Shown piece by piece: positions 32,420 to 40,973 of a stretch of DNA of 64,000 nucleotides. Origin of the DNA: an uncultured Rhodospirillaceae bacterium (GTDB lineage: Bacteria; Pseudomonadota; Alphaproteobacteria; Azospirillales; Azospirillaceae); NCBI GenBank assembly GCA_937927415.1, contig CALBDS010000001.1:248001-312000 (forward strand). Direction: 5' to 3'. The position numbers were made by a program, and so were the translations under genes. The notes beneath the pieces were generated by a model. It made no database searches. It was given only the letters and a program-made list of their open reading frames with translations, and was not told where the DNA came from. Each line of letters starts with the position of its first letter. Position 1 is the stretch's first letter.

Positions 32420-32874
32420 AGAAAATCATAAGACGTGTTCCTGAAAGCGCGCTTCCGGCCGCTCTGAATCGTCGCCATTTTGACGTTGTGACGGCTCAGG
32501 CTGGTACGGATTTCGTCTTTTACGACCCCGCAACCGGGCGCATCGAGCAGACGGCAAGCATCGGCCCGGCGGAAGAGCCGTACATGGTTGTACCGGGCTT
32601 CCACCGACTTCAAGCCAAAGCTGACGTCCATTCCGATTATGTTGACCTGAGTGGTCAAGAGCCGGTCATCCGGCCCCGCCCGCTGGTCGAAGGGTTGGAC
32701 GATCTGCCGTCGCCCTGCACCGTCACCGTTCGTTGCCGGGCAACGGGCACCGAACGTCGGTATGTGGTCTCGGACGGGTCGTTCGATTACCAGGACGCCG
32801 CCGGCTTCTACAGCCTGACCGTTTCCGCATGGCCTTACCAAGAGGCCAACTTCGATCTGGAGATTCTGCCGTGA
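32416..32874 (+). CDS. Hypothetical tail-associated protein
   Basis: A 152-residue protein whose start overlaps the gpJ stop (ATGA). It has an acidic middle and a beta-rich C-terminal half (SPCTVTVRCRATGTERRYVV). No family is recognised. Position after gpJ, the N-terminal AT-rich DNA and coupling suggest that it travels with the receptor-binding tip, perhaps as a tip chaperone or accessory. Confidence 0.55.
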   Translation: MKKIIRRVPESALPAALNRRHFDVVTAQAGTDFVFYDPATGRIEQTASIGPAEEPYMVVPGFHRLQAKADVHSDYVDLSGQEPVIRPRPLVEGLDDLPSPCTVTVRCRATGTERRYVVSDGSFDYQDAAGFYSLTVSAWPYQEANFDLEILP

Positions 32875-33065
32875 AAGTCACCGTGACCCGCAGCCGCGAG
32901 GAAATGGCCGTGCTGCGTGAACAGGCGTACCTGCGGGCTTGGCCCCTGCCTCGTCAGCAGGAAGCCGTGATGGATAAGCTCCAGGGGCGCCCGGAAAAGT
33001 GGGACGCCATGCAAGGCGATTTCGCCCTTATCCGTTCGTCATACCCCTACCCCGAGGGAGCGTGA
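32871..33065 (+). CDS. Small hypothetical tail-region protein
   Basis: A 64-residue protein starting at GTG 32871, overlapping the preceding stop (GTGA) and ending one base before the tail fibre start. It contains a helical, charged segment (SREEMAVLREQAYLRAWPLP). No domain is recognised. Similar small genes often lie between tip and fibre genes. The longer in-frame extension upstream to 32733 overlaps the previous gene and is not used. Confidence 0.6.
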   Translation: MKVTVTRSREEMAVLREQAYLRAWPLPRQQEAVMDKLQGRPEKWDAMQGDFALIRSSYPYPEGA

Positions 33066-33066
33066 C

Positions 33067-36000
33067 ATGCAGTACCGCAGCGGAACGGTATCCGTCACCG
33101 GCGGGTCAAACGCCGTCACGGGCAGCGGCACGCTTTGGCTGGGCAACGTCGAGCCGGGGCATGTCTTCTCGCTTCTGCGGTCGGGGGTCAGTTATGTCGT
33201 CGCCTCCGTGGAGAGCGACACCCGCCTGATCCTGTCGTCGCCCTACGGCGGCGACGACAAGACCGACGCGGCCTACACGGTCACCCGCGACTTCACCCCC
33301 TATTACGGCCTCCCCTATCCCGATTACGGGGATGTGGACACCGCCACACTGTGGAAGCAGATGGCGCTGCGGATCGAACAGGCGATCGTCGAGCAGGACA
33401 CCGGCCTGACCGTCATCGAAAGCCGGGCCATTACCGTGCCGCCGCCGGCACCGGACGGGCGCGTCAACTACATCGTTCCGGCCGGCGCCACCGGCGCCTG
33501 GGCCGGGCAGGCCGACAGGATCGCGGTATGGGATAACGGCGTCTGGAAGTTCATCCAGGCAAAAGAAGGCTGGCGGGTCTATGTCCGCGACGAGTCCTAT
33601 ATCGACTATGTGTACGACAGCCCGGCCGGCGTGCCCGGTTGGCACCCGGGTCAGCAGGTCGGCGCTGCCGTCGCCGCCGCCATCGCGGCCCGCGACGAGG
33701 CCCAGGCGTGGGCCGAAAAGGACGGTCCGGTCAAGCCGGGGGCCTATTCGGCCCGGTATTACGCCCATGACGCTGCCGTCAGCCTCGCCGGGATCAACGC
33801 GCAGCTGGCCGACGCCATAGCGGCTCGGATCGCGGCCGACGCCGCGCGGCAGGCCGCAGAGCAGGCGCGCGATGCCGCGCGGCAGGCAAGGGATGATGCG
33901 GTTCTGGCGGAGGCCGACGCCGAAGACGACGCCGTCGCCGCCGACACCGCCCGTCTTGCCGCAGAGCAGGCGCGCGATGGCGCAATCGAGGCAAAAGCCG
34001 ATGCACAACTGGCGGAAACCGGCGCCGGGGTGGCGCAGATCGCCTCCGAGGCCGCGTCGCAGCGGGCCGAGGACTGGGCGGTCAAGCTCTCCGCCGCGGT
34101 GGATGGTGTCGAGTGGTCGGCCAAGCATTACGCGCAGTTGGCCAGCGGTTACACCGTGACGGTGACCGCCGCGAAGCTCGCCGCCGAGACCGCCGCACAG
34201 ACGGCGAGCCAGAAGGCCGCAGAGGCGACGACGGCGCTCGCCACCGTCAACAATCAGGTCGCGGTTGCCGTCAACAAGGCGACCGAGGCCGCGGCCTCCT
34301 CGGCATCGGCCAATCAGTCGGCCATCGACGCACTCGCCGCGAAAGGCGATGCCATCAACGCGCGTGATCTGACCTACATAGCCCGCGACCTGGCGCAGCA
34401 ATACCGCGGCCAGGCGCAGGCGTATGCCGAGAACGCCCAGGGCCAACAGGTCGAGCCGGGCCTTTACAGCGCCAAGCATTACGCGCTGCTGTCGCAGGGG
34501 TTCATGAACCAAGCGGCCCTGATCGTCGGCGGCAACAACTTTGCGATCATCGGTGACGGCACGGCGCAGCGGCTCACGGCGACCTCGCCGGGGGAACTGT
34601 TCCACTTGGTGGGCGGCTATGGAATGCAGTTGCTGTTCAATGCCGGCACCAAGTCCGTCACCTTCGCCGTCGCGGCCGACGGCGTCGAGCACCAGAAGCT
34701 CAGCGGCGCCGGCACCTGCACCCATGCCCAGATCGACGGCCACATCGCCGACGCATCCGCCCATCTGCCGGCCGGGGGTGGTTCCCGCGATGTGTTGCTG
34801 TCCGTTGGTGGCAGTGTCGCCGCTTGGTCGCGGGTTTCCTTCGCCGATCTGGATGACGTCCCCGACATCGTCACGGCGGACAGGCTGGGCGCTGCGGACG
34901 GCGTGGCGACCCTCGGCGCCGACGGAAAGGCGCTGCCGGCGCAGTTGGGACGCGGCGTCCACACGGGCGACACGGTGCTGCGGGGTGATGGGTCATGGGG
35001 GCCGCCGCCCGCTGTCCCGGTGCGCACCCCGACCATCACGTCCCCAGCGAACGGTTCCGGGGACGTGGCACTCCGGCCAACCATCACCATGAACGGGTTC
35101 GCGTCGGGCTGGGGCATGGGCCATGCCGCCACACAATTCCTTCTTGTGTTGGAGAGCGACCCATCGGTCGTGGCTGCCGACAGCGGAGAACTGGGGGCGG
35201 TGACGGGGTGGACTGTTCCGCCCGGCTTCTCTTTGGCCAAGAACACCACGTACCGGGTGCGCGGGCGCTACAAGGACGCCGAGGGGGCGTGGTCGGCATG
35301 GTCCCCGGACGCCATCTTCACGACGATCGACCTGAACGTGGCCACCCCGTCGGTTGCCAGCCCGCTGGACGGGGCAACGAACATTTCGCTTCGGCCCACG
35401 CTGACCAGCTCGGCCTTCGCCATGGCGACCGGCCCCGGCACGCATGGGGCGAGTCAGTGGCAGATCGCCACCGACCCCGGCTTCGTGTCGGTGGTGGCCG
35501 ATACGGGCGAAACCGACACGCTGCTGACGGCGTTCGACCCGCCAACCTTGCTCCTCGCCACCACCTATCATGCCCGTGTCCGGCACAAATCGGATGATGG
35601 CCTGTGGTCGGCGTGGTCCCCGGCGGTGAGCTTCACGACGGTCATGGACATCAACCTCTTTTTGGCAACCGGCGCGGCCGATGCTCCGTCGGCGTGGAAC
35701 GGCGTCGATGTCGGCCCGGACGGGTCAGCCTACGTTTGCGGCAATTTCCCCGGCAGCCCGGGTGCTGTTGCAAAAATAAGCCCTGAGGGGGCTGTTCATT
35801 GGATCAAATACATTACCGTTTCCGGGTTGAATATGTATACCCTTTGGAAGCTTTGCGTGTCACAGGACGGCGCCAGGGTGTATGTCGTCGGGGTTGCTGC
35901 CACGACGCTTCCGAAGCAATACATCGTTACGCTAAGCGCCGGCGATGGTGCCGCTCTTGGCAGCGCCGCCATCGGCGACGGCGCCTTATCCGCAGTGATC

Positions 36001-36879
36001 GCGAACGGTGACGGAACCGTCACCACGGTCGGAAGCGCCTTCGACGCCGCCGCCGGAGGCCTCGCATCCATCACCCTGGCCAACTGGGGGATGAATCTGG
36101 CGCTCAACTGGAAGCGTCATCTCTCCGTGAACGCCAGCCAAGGGCGGCGGGTTTATTCAAGCGGCATTTCCGGCCTGTCCGTCTCCGGGACGTATATCGA
36201 TCTTGCGTACAAGGAAATGGCCACCATTGGCGGTTATTCCGCCAGCGGCGACTATTGGCGGTGGATCAAATCGCTTGATCTCGGCCCCAAGAGCAGCTTC
36301 AGAAGCGTGGTCGAAACACCAAACGGCACTTTGGTTGCTGTCGGTGATGTCGTTCTCGACGGCGTGCGGCAAGGGCTTGTCGCAAAATACGACGTAAACG
36401 GAAACCTTCTCTGGCACAGGGTCTTCAGCGCCCCTTCCGTCAACCCCTTCGGGTTCAGTTCCGTCACCGTGGCCTCCGGTTCCAATGGCCCCTATTTCGT
36501 CGGGACGGCGAACGGGGTGCTGAAGATCGGTGAGGATGGAAGCCTGATCGAGGGCTGGTCGCTGAACAGCGCATCCGTCACTGATATCAAGGTCACCGCC
36601 ACGAAAATCTATGTGGTCGGGTCCGTCCGCTCGGTCCTGCATTCAAACGGCAGCGCCCTGCTGCTGACGTGGCCGAGGGCGGAGGCGCTTGCCGCGGAAG
36701 GGGTTCTTCCGGGCCTGCCGGGGCCGTTCTCCATCGACGCCACCACCGCTGTGGCCATCACGGGCACCGTTACCGAGGTTGGCCCCGGTGTTGACTTCGT
36801 TGTCGCCGACGCCACCCCCACCGTGGTGGCCAGCGAGGCGGCCGATGGCGTCGTCACCAACACCTGCACCTTTTTCTGA
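33067..36879 (+). CDS. Tail fibre protein with beta-propeller-like end
   Basis: The 1270-residue protein starts with an N-terminal attachment region (SGTVSVTGGSNAVTGSGTLW, a common fibre start). Residues 190-480 are Ala-rich coiled coil with repeated RLAAEQARDGA-type stretches and two YSAKHYA/YSARYYA motifs. Two related beta domains follow (about 655-860, each with WSAWSP near its end). Residues 870-1240 repeat a pattern of the type GVDVGPDGSAYVCG and VVETPNGTLVAVGD, suggesting a propeller of up to six or seven blades. It probably binds the host surface. Confidence 0.8.
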   Translation: MQYRSGTVSVTGGSNAVTGSGTLWLGNVEPGHVFSLLRSGVSYVVASVESDTRLILSSPYGGDDKTDAAYTVTRDFTPYYGLPYPDYGDVDTATLWKQMALRIEQAIVEQDTGLTVIESRAITVPPPAPDGRVNYIVPAGATGAWAGQADRIAVWDNGVWKFIQAKEGWRVYVRDESYIDYVYDSPAGVPGWHPGQQVGAAVAAAIAARDEAQAWAEKDGPVKPGAYSARYYAHDAAVSLAGINAQLADAIAARIAADAARQAAEQARDAARQARDDAVLAEADAEDDAVAADTARLAAEQARDGAIEAKADAQLAETGAGVAQIASEAASQRAEDWAVKLSAAVDGVEWSAKHYAQLASGYTVTVTAAKLAAETAAQTASQKAAEATTALATVNNQVAVAVNKATEAAASSASANQSAIDALAAKGDAINARDLTYIARDLAQQYRGQAQAYAENAQGQQVEPGLYSAKHYALLSQGFMNQAALIVGGNNFAIIGDGTAQRLTATSPGELFHLVGGYGMQLLFNAGTKSVTFAVAADGVEHQKLSGAGTCTHAQIDGHIADASAHLPAGGGSRDVLLSVGGSVAAWSRVSFADLDDVPDIVTADRLGAADGVATLGADGKALPAQLGRGVHTGDTVLRGDGSWGPPPAVPVRTPTITSPANGSGDVALRPTITMNGFASGWGMGHAATQFLLVLESDPSVVAADSGELGAVTGWTVPPGFSLAKNTTYRVRGRYKDAEGAWSAWSPDAIFTTIDLNVATPSVASPLDGATNISLRPTLTSSAFAMATGPGTHGASQWQIATDPGFVSVVADTGETDTLLTAFDPPTLLLATTYHARVRHKSDDGLWSAWSPAVSFTTVMDINLFLATGAADAPSAWNGVDVGPDGSAYVCGNFPGSPGAVAKISPEGAVHWIKYITVSGLNMYTLWKLCVSQDGARVYVVGVAATTLPKQYIVTLSAGDGAALGSAAIGDGALSAVIANGDGTVTTVGSAFDAAAGGLASITLANWGMNLALNWKRHLSVNASQGRRVYSSGISGLSVSGTYIDLAYKEMATIGGYSASGDYWRWIKSLDLGPKSSFRSVVETPNGTLVAVGDVVLDGVRQGLVAKYDVNGNLLWHRVFSAPSVNPFGFSSVTVASGSNGPYFVGTANGVLKIGEDGSLIEGWSLNSASVTDIKVTATKIYVVGSVRSVLHSNGSALLLTWPRAEALAAEGVLPGLPGPFSIDATTAVAITGTVTEVGPGVDFVVADATPTVVASEAADGVVTNTCTFF

Positions 36880-37508
36880 TGGTGAGAGCCATGCATTACG
36901 ACACGCGCCGCAAGACGCGCGAAACCGCGGCCACGCTCGCCAAGCGTGGCTTCCACGGTGGAATCAACCTCACCGAACACGGCATATACCCCCTGATTTC
37001 CCACATTCCTTGGGAATACGAACCGGGGCGGCATGTCCTGCGCGACGGCGGCGTCATCGGGTGCGCGGAAACGGGCTTTCGGATCGATTGGACGGTCGAA
37101 AGCCTACCGGTCGATGACGTGAAGGCGTACCTTCGCACAAAGGTTGCCTCCGACCGTTACGCGGCCGAGGTTTCCGGGACCGTGTGGGAGGGGCAGCTTG
37201 TCCGCACGGACCGGGAGGCCCGCACGGCGCTTTACCAGCGGTCCACCTGGGCCGAGGGATCGGCGTGGAAATTTGCCGATGGCACGCTCATGGCGTTGTC
37301 GGGCGTCCAATTCGAGGCTTTGCGGCAGGCGGTCACGGACCATGTGCAGGCCTGTTTCGACCGTGAACTGGCCCTCGTCCGCCAGATCGACGCGGCGACG
37401 ACGGTCGAGGCGCTCGACGCCCTCGACCTGACATCGCCCTGGGATGGGCTTCGGCGGGATCCTGACCCGTCACAGGACTTCGGCGGATTCCTGCCCCGTC
37501 CGGCCTGA
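36879..37508 (+). CDS. DUF4376 tail fibre assembly-like protein
   Basis: A 209-residue protein overlapping the fibre stop by one base (TGATG). Residues 75-180 fit DUF4376, found in proteins encoded next to phage fibres (LRTKVASDRYAAEVSGTVWE, ..., VQFEALRQAVTDHVQACFDR). It probably assists folding or assembly of the fibre. Met5 at 36891 is an alternative start. Confidence 0.75.
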   Translation: MVRAMHYDTRRKTRETAATLAKRGFHGGINLTEHGIYPLISHIPWEYEPGRHVLRDGGVIGCAETGFRIDWTVESLPVDDVKAYLRTKVASDRYAAEVSGTVWEGQLVRTDREARTALYQRSTWAEGSAWKFADGTLMALSGVQFEALRQAVTDHVQACFDRELALVRQIDAATTVEALDALDLTSPWDGLRRDPDPSQDFGGFLPRPA

Positions 37509-37537
37509 TCCTATCAGCCAGCACCTTCGCTTAAACC

Positions 37538-37572
37538 CCGCCGCCCGGCACCAGCCCGGCGGCTTTCTGTTT
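37538..37572 (+). terminator. Possible terminator before lysis genes
   Basis: CCGCCG (37538-37543) can pair with CGGCGG (37557-37562); the stem is followed by a T-rich stretch with TTTCTGTTTT. Read-through would be needed for the lysis genes unless these have their own promoter. Confidence 0.5.
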
Positions 37573-37585
37573 TGGAGACGAAAAA

Positions 37586-38242
37586 ATGACCGACACCACC
37601 CAACCCGGCGGCTGGAGAGCCGCCCTGGGCGCCTTGGCGCGTGGCATCATGCAGGCTCTGGCCGCGGGTGTGCAGCCCCAGGGGCAGCCCGCCTCCCCGA
37701 TCAATGCGCCCGCGCCTTCCGCCCCTCAACCCGCGGCGGCAGCGGCGCCAAGCCCACTTCTACCCCCGCCGGGCACGACCGAGCGCGATCTTGATCTTTC
37801 CGCCCGCACCGTCTGGGGCGAGGCCCGTGGCGAACTTCCGCCGGGCCGGGTGGCGGTGGCCGCGGTGATCGTCACCAGGGCGCGGCTGGCGCGCGAGTAC
37901 TTGGCGCGCAACCCCGGCAAGAAGCGACACCCGTTGTTCGGCGACGGCACCCTGGCGGGGGCGGCGCAGGCCAATCCCGAAGCGCGCTACAAGCAGTTCT
38001 CGTGTTGGAATTTGGACGATCCCAACAGAGCCAAAATGCTGGCCATCAGCACCGATGACCCTCTGTACCTGGAATGCCGGGCCGTGGTGCTGACGGCCCT
38101 TAAGGTGACCGGTACGGACGGCGACCCCAGCAAGGGCGCCACCCATTATTACGACCCGCGGGTGGTCACGCCAGGGTGGGCCAAGGGTGCCCGGCAGGTC
38201 GCAGTTATCGGCAATCACCGATTCTTCGACCGGGTGCCGTGA
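37586..38242 (+). CDS. Cell wall hydrolase, SleB-like endolysin
   Basis: The 218-residue protein has a Hydrolase_2/SleB domain from about residue 68 to the end: LSARTVWGEARGELPPGRVA with the conserved Glu residues, then ATHYYDPRVVTPGWAK and IGNHRFFDRVP. The N-terminal 65 residues contain an amphipathic or weakly hydrophobic helix (LGALARGIMQALAAGV) and a Pro/Ala linker, possibly a signal-arrest-release type leader. It would degrade peptidoglycan at the end of the lytic cycle. Confidence 0.82.
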   Translation: MTDTTQPGGWRAALGALARGIMQALAAGVQPQGQPASPINAPAPSAPQPAAAAAPSPLLPPPGTTERDLDLSARTVWGEARGELPPGRVAVAAVIVTRARLAREYLARNPGKKRHPLFGDGTLAGAAQANPEARYKQFSCWNLDDPNRAKMLAISTDDPLYLECRAVVLTALKVTGTDGDPSKGATHYYDPRVVTPGWAKGARQVAVIGNHRFFDRVP

Positions 38243-38754
38243 TGGCGGTGGAGCCGGTGTTCACGGCCCTTCCCGCGTCGGCGGCGGCGCGGGAACAGAC
38301 GCAGGTGGAAACAGCGGACAACAGCCGTGGGTGGCCGGTGGCGCTGTGGCAATCGACACCCTACGAAATCCAGGTGCTGGCCGCTCTGGCGCTGGTGGCG
38401 GGTGTCATCCTGCTGGCGTTGCGGGCGGACCGGATCGTTTCGGCATGGCGCGGCCATCGCCCCATGCCGGACGATCCCCGGCCCGGCGGCGACACCGCCC
38501 TGTTGCTGGCCAAGGTCGAGGATCTGGCCGCCGATCTGGAACGGGCGCGTGTGGCGCAGGTGGCGCGGGGCGGTGTCGATGCCGCCGCGGTGCACCTGCT
38601 GGTCCAGCGTCTGGACCGCCTCTCCGACAGCGTCGGCGCGGTGCATGGCCGCGTCGATGACCTGTACCAGCGTGCTGCGTCGGCTGACCGGCTGGCTGCG
38701 CTGGAATCGCGTGTCGATGATCTGTCGTCGCGCCTATGCGCAACATGTGAATAA
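38242..38754 (+). CDS. Lysis-region membrane protein, possible spanin
   Basis: A 170-residue protein beginning at ATG 38242, overlapping the endolysin stop. Residues 43-61 (IQVLAALALVAGVILLALR) form a transmembrane helix, and residues 85-165 a coiled coil (AKVEDLAADLERARVAQVAR, VDDLYQRAASADRLAALESR). Membrane anchor plus long coiled coil beside an endolysin suggests an inner-membrane spanin or Rz-like protein. No outer-membrane partner was found inside the gene. Confidence 0.55.
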   Translation: MAVEPVFTALPASAAAREQTQVETADNSRGWPVALWQSTPYEIQVLAALALVAGVILLALRADRIVSAWRGHRPMPDDPRPGGDTALLLAKVEDLAADLERARVAQVARGGVDAAAVHLLVQRLDRLSDSVGAVHGRVDDLYQRAASADRLAALESRVDDLSSRLCATCE

Positions 38755-38766
38755 GGAAATGCAAAA

Positions 38767-38922
38767 ATGGCCGATTTACGGAATGGCGGTTGGCTGGCCA
38801 GCCGCAAGCGTTTGGTTGCCTTGGTGCTGGCAGCCCTCCCCTTTGTGGCCGCCTATCTGACCGGGGATATCTCCCTGACGGATCTGGCCGTCAATCTCGT
38901 CAGCGTCCTGGGTGTGCCGTAA
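38767..38922 (+). CDS. Holin-like small membrane protein
   Basis: A 51-residue protein 12 bp after the spanin candidate. After a basic start (SRKRL) come a hydrophobic helix (residues 15-31) and a second moderately hydrophobic stretch (38-50). Size, position and composition fit a holin or holin-like protein that permeabilises the inner membrane. A weak AAGGAAATG motif lies upstream. Confidence 0.55.
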   Translation: MADLRNGGWLASRKRLVALVLAALPFVAAYLTGDISLTDLAVNLVSVLGVP

Positions 38923-38936
38923 GAGCACCGACGGAA

Positions 38937-38958
38937 GCCCCGTCGATGACGACGGGGC
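38937..38958. terminator. Hairpin between convergent genes
   Basis: A perfect 9-bp stem (GCCCCGTCG/CGACGGGGC) with a four-base loop separates the rightward lysis genes from the leftward pentapeptide-repeat gene. No clear T-tract follows on either side, so it is a weak or factor-dependent terminator. Confidence 0.45.
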
Positions 38959-38977
38959 ACCGCTTCCATAAAAGCCG

Positions 38978-40123
38978 TTATTCTATTGCGTAACTCGAGC
39001 AGGGCAGAATGGTGAAGCCGGGAGGAAGTTTGGTTTTCTGGTCGCCGCAGGCTTCCACTAGGATGGCTTCCTCTAGGTTGGCTTCCATCAGGTTGGCCCC
39101 CGACAGGTTGGCCCGCGACAGGTTGGCCAGCGATAAATTAGCCCCCGCCAAGTTGGCCCGCGACAGGTTAGCCCGCGACAGGTTGGTCTCCCGCAAGTTG
39201 GCCCACCGCAGGTCGCCACCCCGCAGATCAGCCCCCGATAGGGAGGCTTCCATCAGGTTAGCCTCCGACAGGTCAGCCATCCACAAGTTGGCCGCCAACA
39301 GGTTGGCCCACCGCAGGTTGGCCCACCGCAGGTCGGCCTGCTCCAGGTTGCCCCCCGTCAGGTTGGTTTTTATCAGGTTAGCCTCCGACAGGTCAGCCCG
39401 CAGAAGGTTGGCCTGCGACAAGTCGGCTTCCGTCAGGTCAGCTCGCAGAAGGTTGGCCTGCGACAAGTTGGCTTCCGTCAGGTCAGCCCGCAGAAGGTTG
39501 GCCTGCGACAAGTTGGCTTCCGTCAGGTCAGCCCGCAGAAGGTTGGCCTGCGACAAATTGGCTTCCGTCAGGTTGGCTCCCGCCAGCTTCACCCCCTCGA
39601 GATTGGCTTTAGCGAGGTAAGTTCCGGGAGCTTGAAGCTTTTCGAGGGTGGCGCCGCGGGAACTGAGGGTCTCCAGCGCCGCGCCAAGGCCGACGTTGCC
39701 GTGAACCTCCTTGGCCGCCGCCACCAGTGCCCAGGCGGTGTTGACGCGGTCCTCCTCGCGGCGGTCCATGTCGAGCAAAAGGCTGCCGATGCCGGCAAAC
39801 ACAGCTCCGAGGGCGACAGTTTCGGCAGTGAACCGGAGGGTGGGGGAATGGTGGAGCAGGACGGACGGGCGAGAGGCCAGCCAGTCGAGGGCGGTGCCGA
39901 TCCACCGGGCGGTGGAAACAGGCTGGGGGCTGGCGCCGAGGCGGGCGGCGAGCCGCAGCACGGCCCAAGGGGCGGGGAGCCGGACGGCGGACGGGGATGC
40001 CTCGCCAGCGGCACTGAGAGCGCGGCGACGACGACGCCAGCGGCGGGCAACGGGTGACCAGCGGGGCGGCGCAGGGGCGGGCTTCCACCAGGGGGCGATG
40101 TGGTAGATGGGGGAACCGGGCAT
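38978..40123 (-). CDS. Pentapeptide-repeat protein at prophage end
   Basis: The 381-residue protein has a basic N-terminus, a likely membrane helix near residues 105-122 (ALGAVFAGIGSLLLD) and a charged linker. From about residue 170 nearly all residues follow the A(N/D)LXX pattern (AKANLEGVKLAGANLTEANL and so on), forming a right-handed quadrilateral beta helix of roughly 40 repeats. Some such proteins mimic DNA or protect gyrase; others are scaffolds. The gene is outside the lytic operon, in opposite orientation, at the attachment-site end: typical of lysogenic conversion genes. Confidence 0.8.
   Translation of the reverse strand: MPGSPIYHIAPWWKPAPAPPRWSPVARRWRRRRRALSAAGEASPSAVRLPAPWAVLRLAARLGASPQPVSTARWIGTALDWLASRPSVLLHHSPTLRFTAETVALGAVFAGIGSLLLDMDRREEDRVNTAWALVAAAKEVHGNVGLGAALETLSSRGATLEKLQAPGTYLAKANLEGVKLAGANLTEANLSQANLLRADLTEANLSQANLLRADLTEANLSQANLLRADLTEADLSQANLLRADLSEANLIKTNLTGGNLEQADLRWANLRWANLLAANLWMADLSEANLMEASLSGADLRGGDLRWANLRETNLSRANLSRANLAGANLSLANLSRANLSGANLMEANLEEAILVEACGDQKTKLPPGFTILPCSSYAIE
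39391..39570. repeat. Four 45-bp repeats in pentapeptide gene
   Basis: Units start at 39391, 39436, 39481 and 39526 and differ at one or two bases each. Each codes for three pentapeptides. Near identity points to recent expansion by slippage or unequal recombination. Confidence 0.85.
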
Positions 40124-40728
40124 GGGGGGGCTTGGTGGCTGGATTGTAGGCAGGCTGCACGAGAATAGCAGCGAGAGATGGTTAACCCCACTCCTTCACT
40201 TCCGATTGCATTCTCTGGTTTCACATAACCGCTGTTCCGAAACTGGTTCACACCTGAAAACCCCAGCGAAACCAGCCCTCTCGCGCAGGGTTGTTCCCAC
40301 CAGACGCGCCCCCGCGGAGTCCAAACCGCATCTTGTGTCAACTCTGCCCGTCCCGCCGCCCCCACCACGCCAGCGCCGGGAGCAGAGTGCGAGTCGGCCC
40401 GGCGCCACACCAGTGCCGTGCGGCATCGCCATCGCCTGCCGTGCCATAAACCGCGACCTGCTGCTGTTCGTCGTCAACTTCTGCCTCCGCCACCCCGGAC
40501 GGCCTCCCGCTGCCGCCGAATGAAAAGAAACCACGAGGGATCCCAGAACCCTATCGGCCCCATAGCCAATCAGGCAGACGGACCTATGGTTGATAATCCG
40601 CCACCATCGTCAGATGGTGTATCCTCCCGCTTGCGGCTAGACTTGCCCTATAAGCTATTGTTTTTCATTGTGTGAACGTGACAGGAACATGTCTAGGCGA
40701 CCATTGAAATATATGACTTTCCAGCTAT
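40124..40728. other. Gene-poor right end of prophage
   Basis: No credible gene is seen. Open frames at 40107-40523 (+) and 40196-40534 (-) have Pro/Arg-rich, low-complexity translations and no ribosome-binding sites. The last 150 bases are clearly richer in A and T than the surroundings, as is common next to integrase attachment sites. Confidence 0.5.
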
Positions 40729-40773
40729 CTTTTAATCAGTAGGCCCTGGGTTCGAATCCCAGCGCGCTCACCA
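40729..40773 (+). other. 3' part of tRNA-Lys(UUU), prophage attachment site
   Basis: The segment contains the anticodon loop CTTTTAA (anticodon TTT), the 3' anticodon strand TCAGT, variable loop, a perfect T arm (CTGGG/TTCGAAT/CCCAG), acceptor strand CGCGCTC and ACCA. The bases to the left cannot form the anticodon stem, D arm or acceptor 5' strand, so only the last 45 bases of the tRNA remain. This is the expected product of integration into a tRNA-Lys gene; the reconstituted tRNA should lie at the other prophage end. Confidence 0.82.
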
Positions 40774-40788
40774 TCGCGAACACGGACC

Positions 40789-40824
40789 AAGCCCCTGAAA
40801 GCACTCAGCTTTCGGGGGCTTGTC
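40789..40824 (+). terminator. Terminator of the original tRNA-Lys gene
   Basis: A 13-bp stem (40789-40801 with 40809-40821, one U-G pair) is followed by GTCGTTT. It lies 16 bp after the CCA of the tRNA fragment and would have ended the original tRNA transcript. Confidence 0.65.
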
Positions 40825-40973
40825 GTTTGGGGACTCCCCCGCGCTGTCAGAGTTCAGTTAGCGGGTTGTTCCGTCTTCAGCCGCGTCTGTTCCTCAAAGG
40901 CCACCAGCTTAGGGCCTGTTGACATTCATGCGCTGAAGGGGGATTCCCGCGGCAGAGGAAATCTGGTTGAAGT

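Larger units (their letters stand above)
1..40773. mobile_element. Lambda-like siphophage prophage, left end outside window
   Basis: The region holds a complete ordered set of phage modules: immunity, replication, packaging, head, tail, lysis. It stops at a truncated tRNA-Lys 3' end (40729-40773), the usual scar of tRNA-targeted integration. Gene types (GpA terminase, gpW, lambda portal, S49 protease, gpD, gpE, gpM/L/K/I/J) indicate a long-tailed phage with a lambda-like virion. No integrase is visible, so the left end with integrase and second attachment site must lie left of position 1. All virion genes appear open, so the prophage may be intact, but this cannot be judged without the missing end. 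Confidence 0.9.

Noticed and set aside
39391..39570. Regular repeats resembling a CRISPR array
   Set aside because: The units are contiguous without unique spacers and lie in frame within the pentapeptide-repeat gene.
40107..40534. Overlapping open frames at the right prophage end
   Set aside because: Both strands give low-complexity Pro/Arg-rich translations without ribosome-binding sites.
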